From the NCBI RefSeq assembly GCF_006874645.1, contig NZ_CP030082.1, positions 2,976,001 to 3,040,000 of the forward strand: DNA of 64,000 nt, in the 5' to 3' direction. Origin of the DNA: Bdellovibrio sp. ZAP7. Lineage in GTDB: Bacteria; Bdellovibrionota; Bdellovibrionia; Bdellovibrionales; Bdellovibrionaceae. Below the pieces are notes generated by a model. It made no database searches. It worked only from the letters and a program-made list of their open reading frames with translations, and had not been told where the DNA came from. Shown in pieces: positions 14,671-23,499 of this stretch. Position 1 is the first letter of the stretch, and each line of letters opens with the position of its first letter. Position numbers and translations under genes: made by a program.

Positions 14671-17600
14671 CTATTTGATGTCGTTCAAAGCTACAGAAAC
14701 CATCGTCGATACACCACGCTCTTGCATAGTTACGCCGTAAAGTTTCTTAGCAACTTCCATCGTGTGCTTGTTATGGGTAACAACGATGATTTGAGAGCGT
14801 TTTGCCATCTCGCGAACCAAGTCGTTGAAACGGAATACGTTGGCGTCATCAAGTGGCGCATCAACCTCATCCAGCAAGCAGTATGGTGATGGTTTCACCA
14901 GGAAGATCGAGAATACTAGAGCTACCGCAGTCAAAGCTTTCTCACCACCGGACATCAAAGACACGTTTTGTGTTTTCTTGCCTGGAGGGCGAGCGATGAT
15001 TTCGATACCCGCTTCATTTTTCTCAGTTTCTTCAACCAGCTCCAACCACGCTTCACCACCACCGAATAGGACTGGGAATACACGAGTGAAACGCTCATTA
15101 ACCAAGTCAAAGGTCTCTTTGAAACGTTTAGAACAGATTCTGTTGATACGATCGATAACTTTACGAAGTTGCTCTTTCGCTTCTGTCAAATCTGCATGTT
15201 GTTTCGTCAGGAACTCATAACGAGTGGCTGTTTCTTCGTACTCTTCGATTGCTGACAAGTTCACTTCGCCGATTTTCGCCAATTTCTCGCGAAGATCTTT
15301 CAATTGAGCATCAGCTTCCATGAAGTCGCCTTCTTTATTAATGTATTTTTCAATAACATCAGGAAGGTTCAACATGTAACGTTCACGGATTGAATCCACC
15401 AAGTACTGCTCTTTCATTTTAGCTTGTTCAAGCTTCAATTGAGAGTCGTTCATTTTGTGTTGTCTTTCGTTGCGAAGACGTTGAGAAGCACTTGCTTCCT
15501 CTTCGATCGCGCGGATTGTCTCAGACATCACTTCGTATTCGTCCTTCGTGCGAGCCGCTTGAAGTTTCAATTGCTCAACTTCATCCAAAAGACGTTCAAA
15601 TTCGATTTTCTTTTCTTCCAAAGTCACTTGGCTCTCAGTCATTTGAGAGTTGTAGCCTTCAGCCTCTTCACTCATACGAGCGAGTTGAGCATCAAGGTCC
15701 GACAAAGATTTGGAAACCATCTCAAGCTGTCTCAAAACACCGGTGTATTCCTGAGTTTTAGAAGCCGATCTTACTTGAAGATCAGTTACTTCCGCTTGCA
15801 GACCGTCAAAGCCCAGGCGAACTGAGTTCAATTCTGAGTTCAAAGCTTCTACTTCGCCTTCAAGAAGAACTTTCTTCTCGCGAGCTTCGATCAAAGCCTC
15901 GTTCAACTCTTCCATTTTTTGCTCTTGAACCTCTAACTGTTCAGACAATTTTTTGACTTCGCGTTCTTGGCGTTCAACCGCAGCTTGCGCGTTTTGAACT
16001 TCGTTCTCGGCGCGTTCAAGGTCTTTTCTGAATTCAGTAACTTTGATTTCTTGGTCAATTTTGCGTTTTTGAGCGCCTTCGAAATCGTTCAATACGTTCG
16101 CCAATTGCTCTTCAACTTTTTTAAGAGCCATTTGCGCCAATTGAAGTTTGCCGGCGTATTCGTCTTTTTTCTCAGACAATTCTTTGATCTCACGGCGACG
16201 TTTAAGCATTCCAGAATCCGCAGATTCAGAGGAACCACCTGTCAAAACACCGTCAGCAGTCAAAGTGTCACCATCAAGAGTAACAAATGTCCAGCCCGTG
16301 TAAGTCGCACGAAGATTCAAAGCCGTACGGATAGAATCAACGATCGCTACACCGTCCAACATATAAGTAACAGCGTTTTTGAACTTATCCGCCGCCTGCA
16401 CCACATCTTTCAAGATAGCTTGAACGCCTTCTTGACCAATTGGAGATTCAGAACGGTTGAAAGCCACATTTTGATCGCTTGCGGACATGAAGCTGGAACG
16501 ACCGGATTTTTGTTCCTTCAAATGAGAAACAGCGTCTACGGCGATGTTCGCATCAGAAGACAAAAGCATTTGCAGGCGCGAGCCCAATGCCGCTTCCATT
16601 GCCACTTCATACTCAGCCGGAACTTCAACAACTTCAGAAACCGGTTGGAAGTGAGTAACCACTGAACCATCAGCCATCAACTCTTGGGAGCGAGTTTTTT
16701 GCCACAACATCACTTGTTTCACACCTTCTTGGAAACCCTCGAAGTTGTTTTGCAAGTTTTCAAGACCGTACAAACGAGAAGCCACTTCATTCAAAGAGTC
16801 TTTGAATGATTCCACTTCCAATTTTTTCTCGGCCGCTGACTCGGTCAGGATCTTTTTATTAGCTTCGAAAGAATCAACGTCAGAAGCCAAGTCCAATTGC
16901 ATTTGGCGTTCTTTATCAAGATCGTTCGTCACTTTTTTGCGACGGCTTTCGAACTCAACCTGTTTTTCACGAAGTTCGTTCAAAACTTGTTGTTCGTTAT
17001 CCTGGCGCTCGCTCAAATCAGCGATCTGTGCTGACAAAGAGTTCACACGCGCATCCAATGAAGACTCCGACTGACCCACTGCGAACAATTCGCGGCGTTT
17101 CGTCGTCAAATCTTCATCAACAGTCCCAATACGGGAGTTGAAGTTTTGGAAGATGTCATTTTTTTCGTTAAAAGTCGCAGTCAGTGTTTCCGCTTCTTCT
17201 TTAAGCTCTGTTACTTGAGCTTCCAAAGTCGCTTTGTCACGAGCTAGCAATTCCTGACGAGCTTGTTGCTCTTGCAGGATTGTCCCAGTCATTTGTTCAT
17301 TACGACGGGCTTGTTCGATTTCGAAACGAAGTTCTTGAATCTCCATCTCTTTCTTTTGAACAGTGCCTTGTTTGTCGAAGTAAACAGTCTGGTGCTCTTC
17401 AGCCATTTTCTCTTTTTCAAGGATTTGCAGTTTCAAAACTTCCAATTGACCTTGAAGAGTCGAAAGATTGGCGTCGCCTTCGATTTCCATGCTTTGCGCT
17501 TCATTGAAGATTGCTTGAGCTTCCTCAGCCGCGCGAGCCAACTCCACGTATTGAGCTGTAGAAATCCACAAATCCAAATCTTCGATTTGGTTTTTGATGT

Positions 17601-18258
17601 TGCGGTAACGTTCTGCACGTTGTGCTTGTCTTTGCAAAGAATCGATTTGACGTTTCAACTCGCCCACGATGTCTTGCAAACGAAGCAAGTTTTGATCTGT
17701 TTGAATCAATTTACGTTGAGATTCTTTTTTACGAGCTTTGAACTTCGTGATACCCGCAGCTTCTTCGATAAGCATACGACGGTCTTCCGGTTTCGAAGTG
17801 ATGATCTTACCGATCATACCTTGAGCGATGATAGAGAAACCTTTAGAGCCCGCACCCGTATCCATGAAGATCTCTTGCAAGTCCTTCAAACGAGCTGGTT
17901 CTTTATTGATGAAGTACTCACCCTCACCGTTTCTGTGAAGACGACGAGTCACCATGATCTCAGAGTGTTTGATGTATTTAACTGGGAATGCGCCGCCATC
18001 ATTTTCAAGCGTCAATGACACTTCACACATACCTAGGGGCGCGTAGCCTTCAGCACCACCGAAGATAACGTCAGTCATTTGCGATGCACGAAGATCTTTC
18101 GCAGACTGGTCACCCATAACCCACATTAGGGCATCTACGATATTGGATTTACCGCAACCATTTGGTCCAACGATACCTGTAATACCAGAATCGAAATGGA
18201 TCACCGTGCGATCTTTGAACGATTTAAAACCAATGAGTTCAATCTTTTTAATTCTCAA
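14671..18258 (-). CDS. smc: Chromosome segregation ATPase SMC
   Basis: The start is TTG at 18258, giving MRIKKIELIGFKSF. GAGGGG sits 8 nt upstream, whereas the longer reading frame has no such signal. The 1,195 residues contain Walker A GPNGCGKSN near residue 31, two long coiled coils (about 170-500 and 660-1020), a hinge in the middle with the conserved glycines around TGGSSESADSG, the signature LMSGGEKALTAVAL, and Walker B CLLDEVDAPLDDAN near the end. This is the standard bacterial SMC length. The protein works as a dimer with ScpA/ScpB in chromosome condensation and segregation. scpA and scpB are not in the window. Confidence 0.97.
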   Translation of the reverse strand: MRIKKIELIGFKSFKDRTVIHFDSGITGIVGPNGCGKSNIVDALMWVMGDQSAKDLRASQMTDVIFGGAEGYAPLGMCEVSLTLENDGGAFPVKYIKHSEIMVTRRLHRNGEGEYFINKEPARLKDLQEIFMDTGAGSKGFSIIAQGMIGKIITSKPEDRRMLIEEAAGITKFKARKKESQRKLIQTDQNLLRLQDIVGELKRQIDSLQRQAQRAERYRNIKNQIEDLDLWISTAQYVELARAAEEAQAIFNEAQSMEIEGDANLSTLQGQLEVLKLQILEKEKMAEEHQTVYFDKQGTVQKKEMEIQELRFEIEQARRNEQMTGTILQEQQARQELLARDKATLEAQVTELKEEAETLTATFNEKNDIFQNFNSRIGTVDEDLTTKRRELFAVGQSESSLDARVNSLSAQIADLSERQDNEQQVLNELREKQVEFESRRKKVTNDLDKERQMQLDLASDVDSFEANKKILTESAAEKKLEVESFKDSLNEVASRLYGLENLQNNFEGFQEGVKQVMLWQKTRSQELMADGSVVTHFQPVSEVVEVPAEYEVAMEAALGSRLQMLLSSDANIAVDAVSHLKEQKSGRSSFMSASDQNVAFNRSESPIGQEGVQAILKDVVQAADKFKNAVTYMLDGVAIVDSIRTALNLRATYTGWTFVTLDGDTLTADGVLTGGSSESADSGMLKRRREIKELSEKKDEYAGKLQLAQMALKKVEEQLANVLNDFEGAQKRKIDQEIKVTEFRKDLERAENEVQNAQAAVERQEREVKKLSEQLEVQEQKMEELNEALIEAREKKVLLEGEVEALNSELNSVRLGFDGLQAEVTDLQVRSASKTQEYTGVLRQLEMVSKSLSDLDAQLARMSEEAEGYNSQMTESQVTLEEKKIEFERLLDEVEQLKLQAARTKDEYEVMSETIRAIEEEASASQRLRNERQHKMNDSQLKLEQAKMKEQYLVDSIRERYMLNLPDVIEKYINKEGDFMEADAQLKDLREKLAKIGEVNLSAIEEYEETATRYEFLTKQHADLTEAKEQLRKVIDRINRICSKRFKETFDLVNERFTRVFPVLFGGGEAWLELVEETEKNEAGIEIIARPPGKKTQNVSLMSGGEKALTAVALVFSIFLVKPSPYCLLDEVDAPLDDANVFRFNDLVREMAKRSQIIVVTHNKHTMEVAKKLYGVTMQERGVSTMVSVALNDIK

Positions 18259-18309
18259 GGTATATTCCCCTCTTGAGTCACATGAGTTACTCAAAATATA
18301 CAAGCCCAA

Positions 18310-18424
18310 GGTCTAGCTAGGTTGTTGGCAAATCAGCTTATTCGAGGCGAGAGGGAGGAAGCTGTACATTGTACTGCAACGACCGATCAACGAAGAAGAA
18401 GGTGATTTGCCAACAACCTAGACC
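18310..18424. repeat. 115-bp inverted repeat upstream of smc
   Basis: The right arm at 18403-18424 (22 nt, TGATTTGCCAACAACCTAGA then CC) is the exact complement of 18310-18335 once a CTAG insertion in the left arm is ignored. Between the arms lie about 67 bp of purine-rich sequence with a smaller palindrome, GTACA-T-TGTAC (18365-18375). The element lies just outside smc's start. It could be a mobile hairpin (MITE-like), a regulatory structure or a structured RNA. Confidence 0.8.
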
Positions 18425-18437
18425 AAAGGCCATTTAA

Positions 18438-18454
18438 CTCTCCAGTCTGGAGAG
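18438..18454. promoter_or_regulatory. 17-bp perfect palindrome (operator candidate)
   Basis: CTCTCCAG-T-CTGGAGAG is perfectly symmetrical around one base and lies 14 bp from the end of the larger inverted repeat. It fits a dimeric repressor site, but no regulator can be assigned. Confidence 0.35.
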
Positions 18455-18503
18455 ACCTATGTCAACTGTGGCTTGCCAAAAGAATTATAAACGCTGAAAA
18501 GTT

Positions 18504-18574
18504 AAGCAGAAATATCGCGAGTCCTTTAACGAAAAAGCGCTCCGCATTATATGCGCAGCGCTAAATTTCTGCTT
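18504..18574 (+). other. Nested inverted repeats (possible structured RNA or terminator)
   Basis: Outer arms AAGCAGAAAT (18504-18513) and ATTTCTGCTT (18565-18574) enclose an inner hairpin AGCGCT-c-CGCAT-tat-ATGCG-c-AGCGCT (18536-18562). Another short hairpin, AGAGGC/GCCTCT (18599-18604 with 18612-18617), follows. The strand of any transcript is unknown. Confidence 0.4.
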
Positions 18575-18659
18575 TTGATTTATTTTTGATGAGGCTTCAG
18601 AGGCATTTTACGCCTCTTTGATTCCCGGAGTTTTATGATCTGCGCATCAGGAGGCATCT

Positions 18660-18776
18660 ATGCAATACAAAAAATCTGAAATTTATCCGAAAGAAAAAAT
18701 CTCTAAAGAAGCCGCATTTAAGATTGTGATAACAACATTAACTCTGACGATTTTGGTGACGTACTTTCTTCACTAA
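18660..18776 (+). CDS. 38-residue single-helix membrane peptide
   Basis: This ATG-initiated ORF has AGGAGG 6 nt upstream. It encodes a basic, polar N-terminal half (QYKKSEIYPKEKISKE) and a C-terminal hydrophobic helix of about 17 residues (FKIVITTLTLTILVTYF) ending in LH. The layout is that of a tail-anchored or small inner-membrane protein. It converges on the next gene and the two coding regions overlap by 4 nt at their ends. It is too short for routine gene calling. The excellent ribosome-binding site and helix are the only support. Confidence 0.55.
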   Translation: MQYKKSEIYPKEKISKEAAFKIVITTLTLTILVTYFLH

Positions 18777-19816
18777 TTAAAAAAGTAAAGATCACCAACT
18801 CTGCGTCCCTGATGATCGATTAAGGTGAAGCTTAAAGTTTTAGGAGCCTGCACATCTACTTCCAAGAACATCCTGTGGTAGTACTCGTGATATGGCGTCG
18901 AACCTCTGACGTTATCCATAATGTTCACATTAATCTGATGCACATCCTGAAGATAATCGCTGAAGGCCAGATAGAAAAGGTTTTCGGGATTTTGCGCAGC
19001 CCTCACGCGGATCACGTCGCGCAAGTCAATTTTATAAGGAAAGGGTTCAGAACAATTCATCTTTGGGTTTTTTTTGCACAAGAATCGATCCAATTCCTCA
19101 AAGCCACCAAAGAAATCATCCATTGGAATAATCACTGGCGACCAGTCTTCATCAAGAATTGAATCAGGACGATACTGAAGGATGATGGCCGGAACCAGAG
19201 GCAGCATGGGCTGGTGAACAAAAACACCCAAAGCATATAAAACTCTAAGTAGATGGGTCTTACTTGCGGGCTCCTGAAAATGAGCTTGAGCGGCTTGTTC
19301 GATATCAATGATTTGCTCGTAGGTCGCGCTAGGATTCACCAACCACAGAGCCTCGTGAAAAAGAATTGCCGCTTGTTCAATTTCGTTCAAGCGAAAGAAC
19401 TCTGGCAAAAGCATTGTCTTTTTCGTTTTTGGCTCAGTGACGGCAAAGATCACCACGTTATCTGATGAAACGTTCAAAAGCTTTGCATAAATCGCAACCA
19501 GATTGCGACGTGCATCCGGATCAAATTTGTCAGAGCTGATTTGGTGATAGTTTCGTGCAAGTGACGGCGTGATGGCCGCCAACAATTCCCCTTTTACATT
19601 CTCAGGCAACGGCATTCGTAAAATACGATCCGTCAACAGACTTAATCCTGGAACCGCATAGAAACCCAAGGGATCTTTATCCACAGAAATGCGCGCAGAA
19701 CCAAAAGTTTGGTAAGAACCATCTTGAGAAGTCCCACCCCCACCATTTTGCACTTCTTTCGCGGCAAAGATGTTTACAGAAAATAATAAAACACAAACGC
19801 CGATTAGAATTTTCAT
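18773..19816 (-). CDS. Secreted protein paired with a TIGR02147 regulator
   Basis: This 347-residue protein has a signal peptide (ICVLLFSVNIFAAKE) followed by EVQNGGGGTSQDGSYQ, a start common among secreted Bdellovibrio proteins. It contains RMPLPENVKGELL and AAILFHEALWLV. The HEALW-type helix looks like a relict or variant zincin helix (HE-ALW lacks the second His). The gene overlaps the end of the TIGR02147 gene by 4 nt (ATGA type), so they are probably co-translated. I do not recognise an enzymatic family; function is unknown. Confidence 0.75.
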   Translation of the reverse strand: MKILIGVCVLLFSVNIFAAKEVQNGGGGTSQDGSYQTFGSARISVDKDPLGFYAVPGLSLLTDRILRMPLPENVKGELLAAITPSLARNYHQISSDKFDPDARRNLVAIYAKLLNVSSDNVVIFAVTEPKTKKTMLLPEFFRLNEIEQAAILFHEALWLVNPSATYEQIIDIEQAAQAHFQEPASKTHLLRVLYALGVFVHQPMLPLVPAIILQYRPDSILDEDWSPVIIPMDDFFGGFEELDRFLCKKNPKMNCSEPFPYKIDLRDVIRVRAAQNPENLFYLAFSDYLQDVHQINVNIMDNVRGSTPYHEYYHRMFLEVDVQAPKTLSFTLIDHQGRRVGDLYFFN

Positions 19817-20676
19817 TCTGCATCTCCTTTGAGCTCAAACAACTGCATGGACAAACTAAAGACTTTTTCTTTACCGGGAATCGCTTCCAGATCACGAACC
19901 AAAGCACGACGGAATTCACGTAGTCGGTCTTTGGCATATTTCATCTGCTCTGCACTCATTGCAAAGATCACCGATGAAAATTCGCGCTCCTCAACGGCAT
20001 CATTCTGGATGGCGCGATCCGCGCGCTTTAACATCTGATGATGGAAATTTTGAATCGCATGGGAAGACACATCTGCAGAGGTTGTGAAGTCGCCTTCCAG
20101 CGCTTGCCAGCGTTCCCCGGTCGTGTCCAACATCTTGCTCGCCACCAGTTGTGCGACGACCTCTTCAACTTCAGATACGGGAAGCCCCAGGCGTTTCGCA
20201 AAGGATGATGCCGAAGTTTCGATTTCTGGAACCGCCAAAAGTTCAAGCAAAGCCAGGTTCCGCCAATCCACGACGGCGTGAACTTCAGAATCTGTCAAAG
20301 TGCGTTCGTCAAGCAGGTACATGCGAACGCGCTCGCGAGCTTCTTTCTTAGCAATTGAACTCCGCGAATGCTCCGCACGAATTAGGTCCAAGAAGTATTC
20401 GCGATCTTTACCACTGAGGCCAAAACGCCCTGCCATCTCTGCGCCCTTAAGATCTGACAAACCTACTTTACCATTCATAATTTCGCTCAAACGAGAGGCA
20501 TTCAGGTCCAAATCACGAGCGAACGCACGCATCGAGTAAGAGGAGTTTTTAGTCTTTCTCTTCTTGAATTCTTCGAAAATAAAATCTCTGTATGTCTGCG
20601 ACTTAAGACTTCCCGTTTTCATAAGTTCGTCATTAAACATCCGTAACTTTATTTGTCGAACCATAACACACGGCAC
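19813..20676 (-). CDS. TIGR02147-family (DUF4423) regulator
   Basis: The product has up to 287 residues. The N-terminus matches the TIGR02147 pattern (SQTYRDFIFEEFKKRK, then an HTH in MRAFARDLDLNASRLSEIMN), and the C-terminal half is the DUF4423 region ending with SVIFAMSAEQMKYAKDRLRE and a stretch with VFSLSMQLFEL. This family was first described as a Fibrobacter paralogous family and is also expanded in Bdellovibrio. Members often pair with secreted proteins, as here. The start is unclear: GTG 20676, ATG 20662 and ATG 20638 are all possible and none has a strong ribosome-binding site. Confidence 0.85.
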   Translation of the reverse strand: MPCVMVRQIKLRMFNDELMKTGSLKSQTYRDFIFEEFKKRKTKNSSYSMRAFARDLDLNASRLSEIMNGKVGLSDLKGAEMAGRFGLSGKDREYFLDLIRAEHSRSSIAKKEARERVRMYLLDERTLTDSEVHAVVDWRNLALLELLAVPEIETSASSFAKRLGLPVSEVEEVVAQLVASKMLDTTGERWQALEGDFTTSADVSSHAIQNFHHQMLKRADRAIQNDAVEEREFSSVIFAMSAEQMKYAKDRLREFRRALVRDLEAIPGKEKVFSLSMQLFELKGDAE

Positions 20677-20730
20677 TGTTTAGTTTTTCGGCATCATCAT
20701 CGCATTGATATTGAGCGTGTTCGAAATTCG

Positions 20731-20776
20731 GAAACCACATCCAATAAGTGATGGTTTCAATGTCAGCACATTGACA
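20731..20776. promoter_or_regulatory. Two dyads between the TIGR02147 gene and the metalloprotease gene
   Basis: GAAACCA-N14-TGGTTTC (20731-20758) is followed by TGTCA-N6-TGACA (20761-20776). They lie in the divergent promoter gap, upstream of TATAAC (20781-20786). They are candidate operators, perhaps for the TIGR02147 protein. Confidence 0.35.
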
Positions 20777-20807
20777 GGTGTATAACTAAATTCGGGAGAA
20801 TCTCATA

Positions 20808-22550
20808 ATGAGACATTTCACGACTCTTACAGCAATTACTCTAGCCTTAGCCACTTCATTGGTTGCCTGTCGTGACACTTCCTCGAAAAGTCCCGAGAGC
20901 TTGAGCCCCGCAGCGATTGCCGATCAAAATCGACCTGCAACGGACCCCGCTAACGGCGAAAGCCGTGGACTTACAGCGAACGGTCGCTTCAGCGAGAGTT
21001 TTAAAAACAGCTATCCCCTTGAGTACGCGTGCACCACAGAACTTTGCAGCACTGAATTTCAAAAATACCCAAGCCTTATTAAAACAACTCAAGCAGCATC
21101 CACCCCCACAGTGGCCCAAAAAAAATATTATGCGGACTACATTCAACCGGCCTTGGTGAGCTATTACAACTCACGCAAAGCGAACTCTGCAAAATGGCTC
21201 AGTCAGCTTGAGGCGAAAGAAAATGAATTTGCCAATATCAATCTAAGCGAAGATCAACTGAGAATTCTCCAGACATTAAATGCCCTTCAAAATTCTGACA
21301 AAATTCCATTGATGTCCCTTTATTGGAACGGCAAATTTTCCCAAGTCGATTTCCAAAAAGCCTTCTACATTTATCAACACATGGGCAAATGGTCGTATCT
21401 GCAACAAATGCATCCAAAGCTTTCATTAATCGAAGCGGCCAAAATGGAATTGGACTTTATTGAGAAAAATCTTCCGCGTCTGACCAAAATTATCGGAGGC
21501 GCGAATTCCCTGGACGCGAATATTACGGAAAAAATCAAAGCCTCTCAAGCCCTGGATCTGGATGAGATGGAGGAGCTTTCAGAGTACTCCCTGTCTATAC
21601 ACCGACTTGAACATTTTCTGTTTGGCGAAGGCAAGGCCGTTATTACGGAGCTAATGAAATCTTCTCCTTTAACTTCAGAGCAACTCTACAAAATCTATTC
21701 GAAAAAGAAACTGCAGACGGAACATACTAAACGCATGCAAACGGATCTAAGGGACAATTGCTCGGATCGCTATTTTCAATCGATCAATCTGTATCCCCAA
21801 ACAGAACAATTGGAAAAGTTTAAATCCTTGGCAGAGCAAACTCGTGAATCGGCCCTCTCAATGATTAGCACTCAAGATCCGGCTTATGAAAAAGTGAAGG
21901 CGATCCAATTTATGTATCCACCCACTTCAGATAAAAATAGCACCTCTTGGTTAAATGCCCTGCGCTCCAAAGCAGCAAGCATCCAGGAAGACACCGATGG
22001 ACTTGAACAGCTTGATTCCCAATCTTTGTATGCCAAGGCGCTGATCATGACGATGTTTGCCGACTATTCCAAAGAGGAAAACCTTTGCCCAAAAATCCCA
22101 GACGAAAAAATTTCTGACAAAAACGCCGTGTCTTATGGTTACGTGATGGTGAGCTGGTACAGCGTCAGATATCCTGAATTGGGCGCCTCGATTGTTGCCC
22201 ACGAGATCGGTCACTCGGTTTATGCTTACAGCAATATGGCTGACGCAACAAAGTCCTGCCTACAACAGAAACAGGCATCGGACAATTTCACTAATGAAGA
22301 TTTCGCAGACCTATTCTCTGCGAAGGTCAGTCAGAATCTCGCAGCCAGATATCAGATTCCCACAGGTAATATGGCTTGTGCCTTGATGGATAATCTTTAT
22401 CCCTTGAACAGCCGCGACACCTCGGATCCGCATTCAACCCTGCTGTATCGCGCCTTGCAACTGGGCATTGCGACGGGAAAACAGATTCCAGCGTCCTGCC
22501 AACAACTGGCTCAACGAGACAATGCTTCCGCGACTCGCCAGTGTAATTGA
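20808..22550 (+). CDS. Lipoprotein with HEIGH gluzincin metalloprotease motif
   Basis: This 580-residue protein has a lipoprotein signal peptide ending LVAC (Cys at residue 21), so it is probably envelope-anchored. The C-terminal third carries the zinc motif HEIGH (His465, Glu466, His469) and a downstream ENEDFAD-like element (NEDFAD; Glu497 the likely third ligand), an M13/M48-like gluzincin geometry. The middle is helical and unrecognised. GGGAGA precedes the ATG. It is divergent from the TIGR02147 gene and its stop abuts the stop of the MipA gene. Role in envelope or prey-protein degradation is an inference. Confidence 0.8.
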   Translation: MRHFTTLTAITLALATSLVACRDTSSKSPESLSPAAIADQNRPATDPANGESRGLTANGRFSESFKNSYPLEYACTTELCSTEFQKYPSLIKTTQAASTPTVAQKKYYADYIQPALVSYYNSRKANSAKWLSQLEAKENEFANINLSEDQLRILQTLNALQNSDKIPLMSLYWNGKFSQVDFQKAFYIYQHMGKWSYLQQMHPKLSLIEAAKMELDFIEKNLPRLTKIIGGANSLDANITEKIKASQALDLDEMEELSEYSLSIHRLEHFLFGEGKAVITELMKSSPLTSEQLYKIYSKKKLQTEHTKRMQTDLRDNCSDRYFQSINLYPQTEQLEKFKSLAEQTRESALSMISTQDPAYEKVKAIQFMYPPTSDKNSTSWLNALRSKAASIQEDTDGLEQLDSQSLYAKALIMTMFADYSKEENLCPKIPDEKISDKNAVSYGYVMVSWYSVRYPELGASIVAHEIGHSVYAYSNMADATKSCLQQKQASDNFTNEDFADLFSAKVSQNLAARYQIPTGNMACALMDNLYPLNSRDTSDPHSTLLYRALQLGIATGKQIPASCQQLAQRDNASATRQCN

Positions 22551-23450
22551 TTAATCGATAGGAATGAGACGTTCATGCCGCTGCTGTCTGTAGCGGTTGA
22601 TCACACCTTGAGTGTCTTCGGGCGCGACCGATGGGCGTGCAGACTCACCAAACTGATAAATCATCCCCACCCCATAGCCGACATTCAAATCTGATCGATG
22701 GAGGGGGCTTGAGCGATTCGCAGACCACGTATAGTCCGAAACCGATGCGCCAATATAGAGTGAAAAACGACCGGAAGAAAATCTTTGATAGTAAGAAAGA
22801 TTGTTATTTAAAAAGCCCGCCCGGGCATTGTAAGCCGCGCGAGAAGCCGTCGCAAACATCGGATCCACTTCAAAGTAAGTTTGCATGTACTCTTGGCTGG
22901 CGGCGTTCATTTCCAGCGCCGTGGTACCGGAAATATAAATGGGCGAGGAAAAAGGTCCCCGCGCATAACTTTCCCAGCGGTAGATAACTTGAGCTTTAAA
23001 GCGCATTCCATTCTGACGGATATACGTGCCGTAAGCTGCGGCCGAAAGAAAGGGAGCTAATTGAAACTCCCACGTTCCCCCACTTGACCAAACCAGCTGC
23101 GGGCCGCCGTCTAGCACCAAGGGCAAATTCTCCATGCCTTCACGGGCCAAATTCTTGGATGAATCCAGAGGCAATCGTCCCCCTCCAGAAAACTCCAAAG
23201 ACCACGCATCAGATTTAAAGAGATAAGCCCGGCCCCCTTCGCGATCGTCCGCACGCAAGTACTCGCCACGATATTGAAAGGTCGGAAATGGAAGCATCAG
23301 ATCGGAATACTCATCTGATGACGGATAGTCAGCATAGCGTATATATCCCAGACCTAAGCCCCACTCCCATAATGGGGGAGACGGCTCCTCATCGGCCAAA
23401 GCCAATGGAGAAATCGAAAGTACCAGAAGGAGAGCCAGGAAAAAACGCAT
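22551..23450 (-). CDS. MipA/OmpV-family outer-membrane protein
   Basis: From ATG 23450 the protein has 299 residues with a clear signal peptide (MRFFLALLLVLSISPLALA). The longer TTG start at 23492 would bury it. The mature protein has the MipA/OmpV features: WEWGLGLGYIRYADYPSSD near the N-terminus, alternating aromatic strands, and an internal SVSDYTWS element before the final strands, with a tail that extends past the barrel. It is expected to be a beta-barrel in the outer membrane. In other bacteria relatives act as murein-enzyme scaffolds or antigens. Confidence 0.85.
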   Translation of the reverse strand: MRFFLALLLVLSISPLALADEEPSPPLWEWGLGLGYIRYADYPSSDEYSDLMLPFPTFQYRGEYLRADDREGGRAYLFKSDAWSLEFSGGGRLPLDSSKNLAREGMENLPLVLDGGPQLVWSSGGTWEFQLAPFLSAAAYGTYIRQNGMRFKAQVIYRWESYARGPFSSPIYISGTTALEMNAASQEYMQTYFEVDPMFATASRAAYNARAGFLNNNLSYYQRFSSGRFSLYIGASVSDYTWSANRSSPLHRSDLNVGYGVGMIYQFGESARPSVAPEDTQGVINRYRQQRHERLIPID

Positions 23451-23499
23451 AAAGCCGTTATCGGCTGTTCTCACGTTTTCCCAACTGGACAATCAAATA

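Noticed and set aside
14825-18018. Plus-strand ORFs of 130-250 codons opposite smc
   Set aside because: They are antisense shadows of a long Glu/Lys-rich coiled-coil gene, giving Phe/Leu/Ser-rich products with no ribosome-binding sites.
20772-20786. TTGACA next to TATAAC upstream of the metalloprotease gene
   Set aside because: The hexamers are only 4 bp apart, so they cannot form one promoter; TTGACA is better explained as part of the TGTCA/TGACA dyad.
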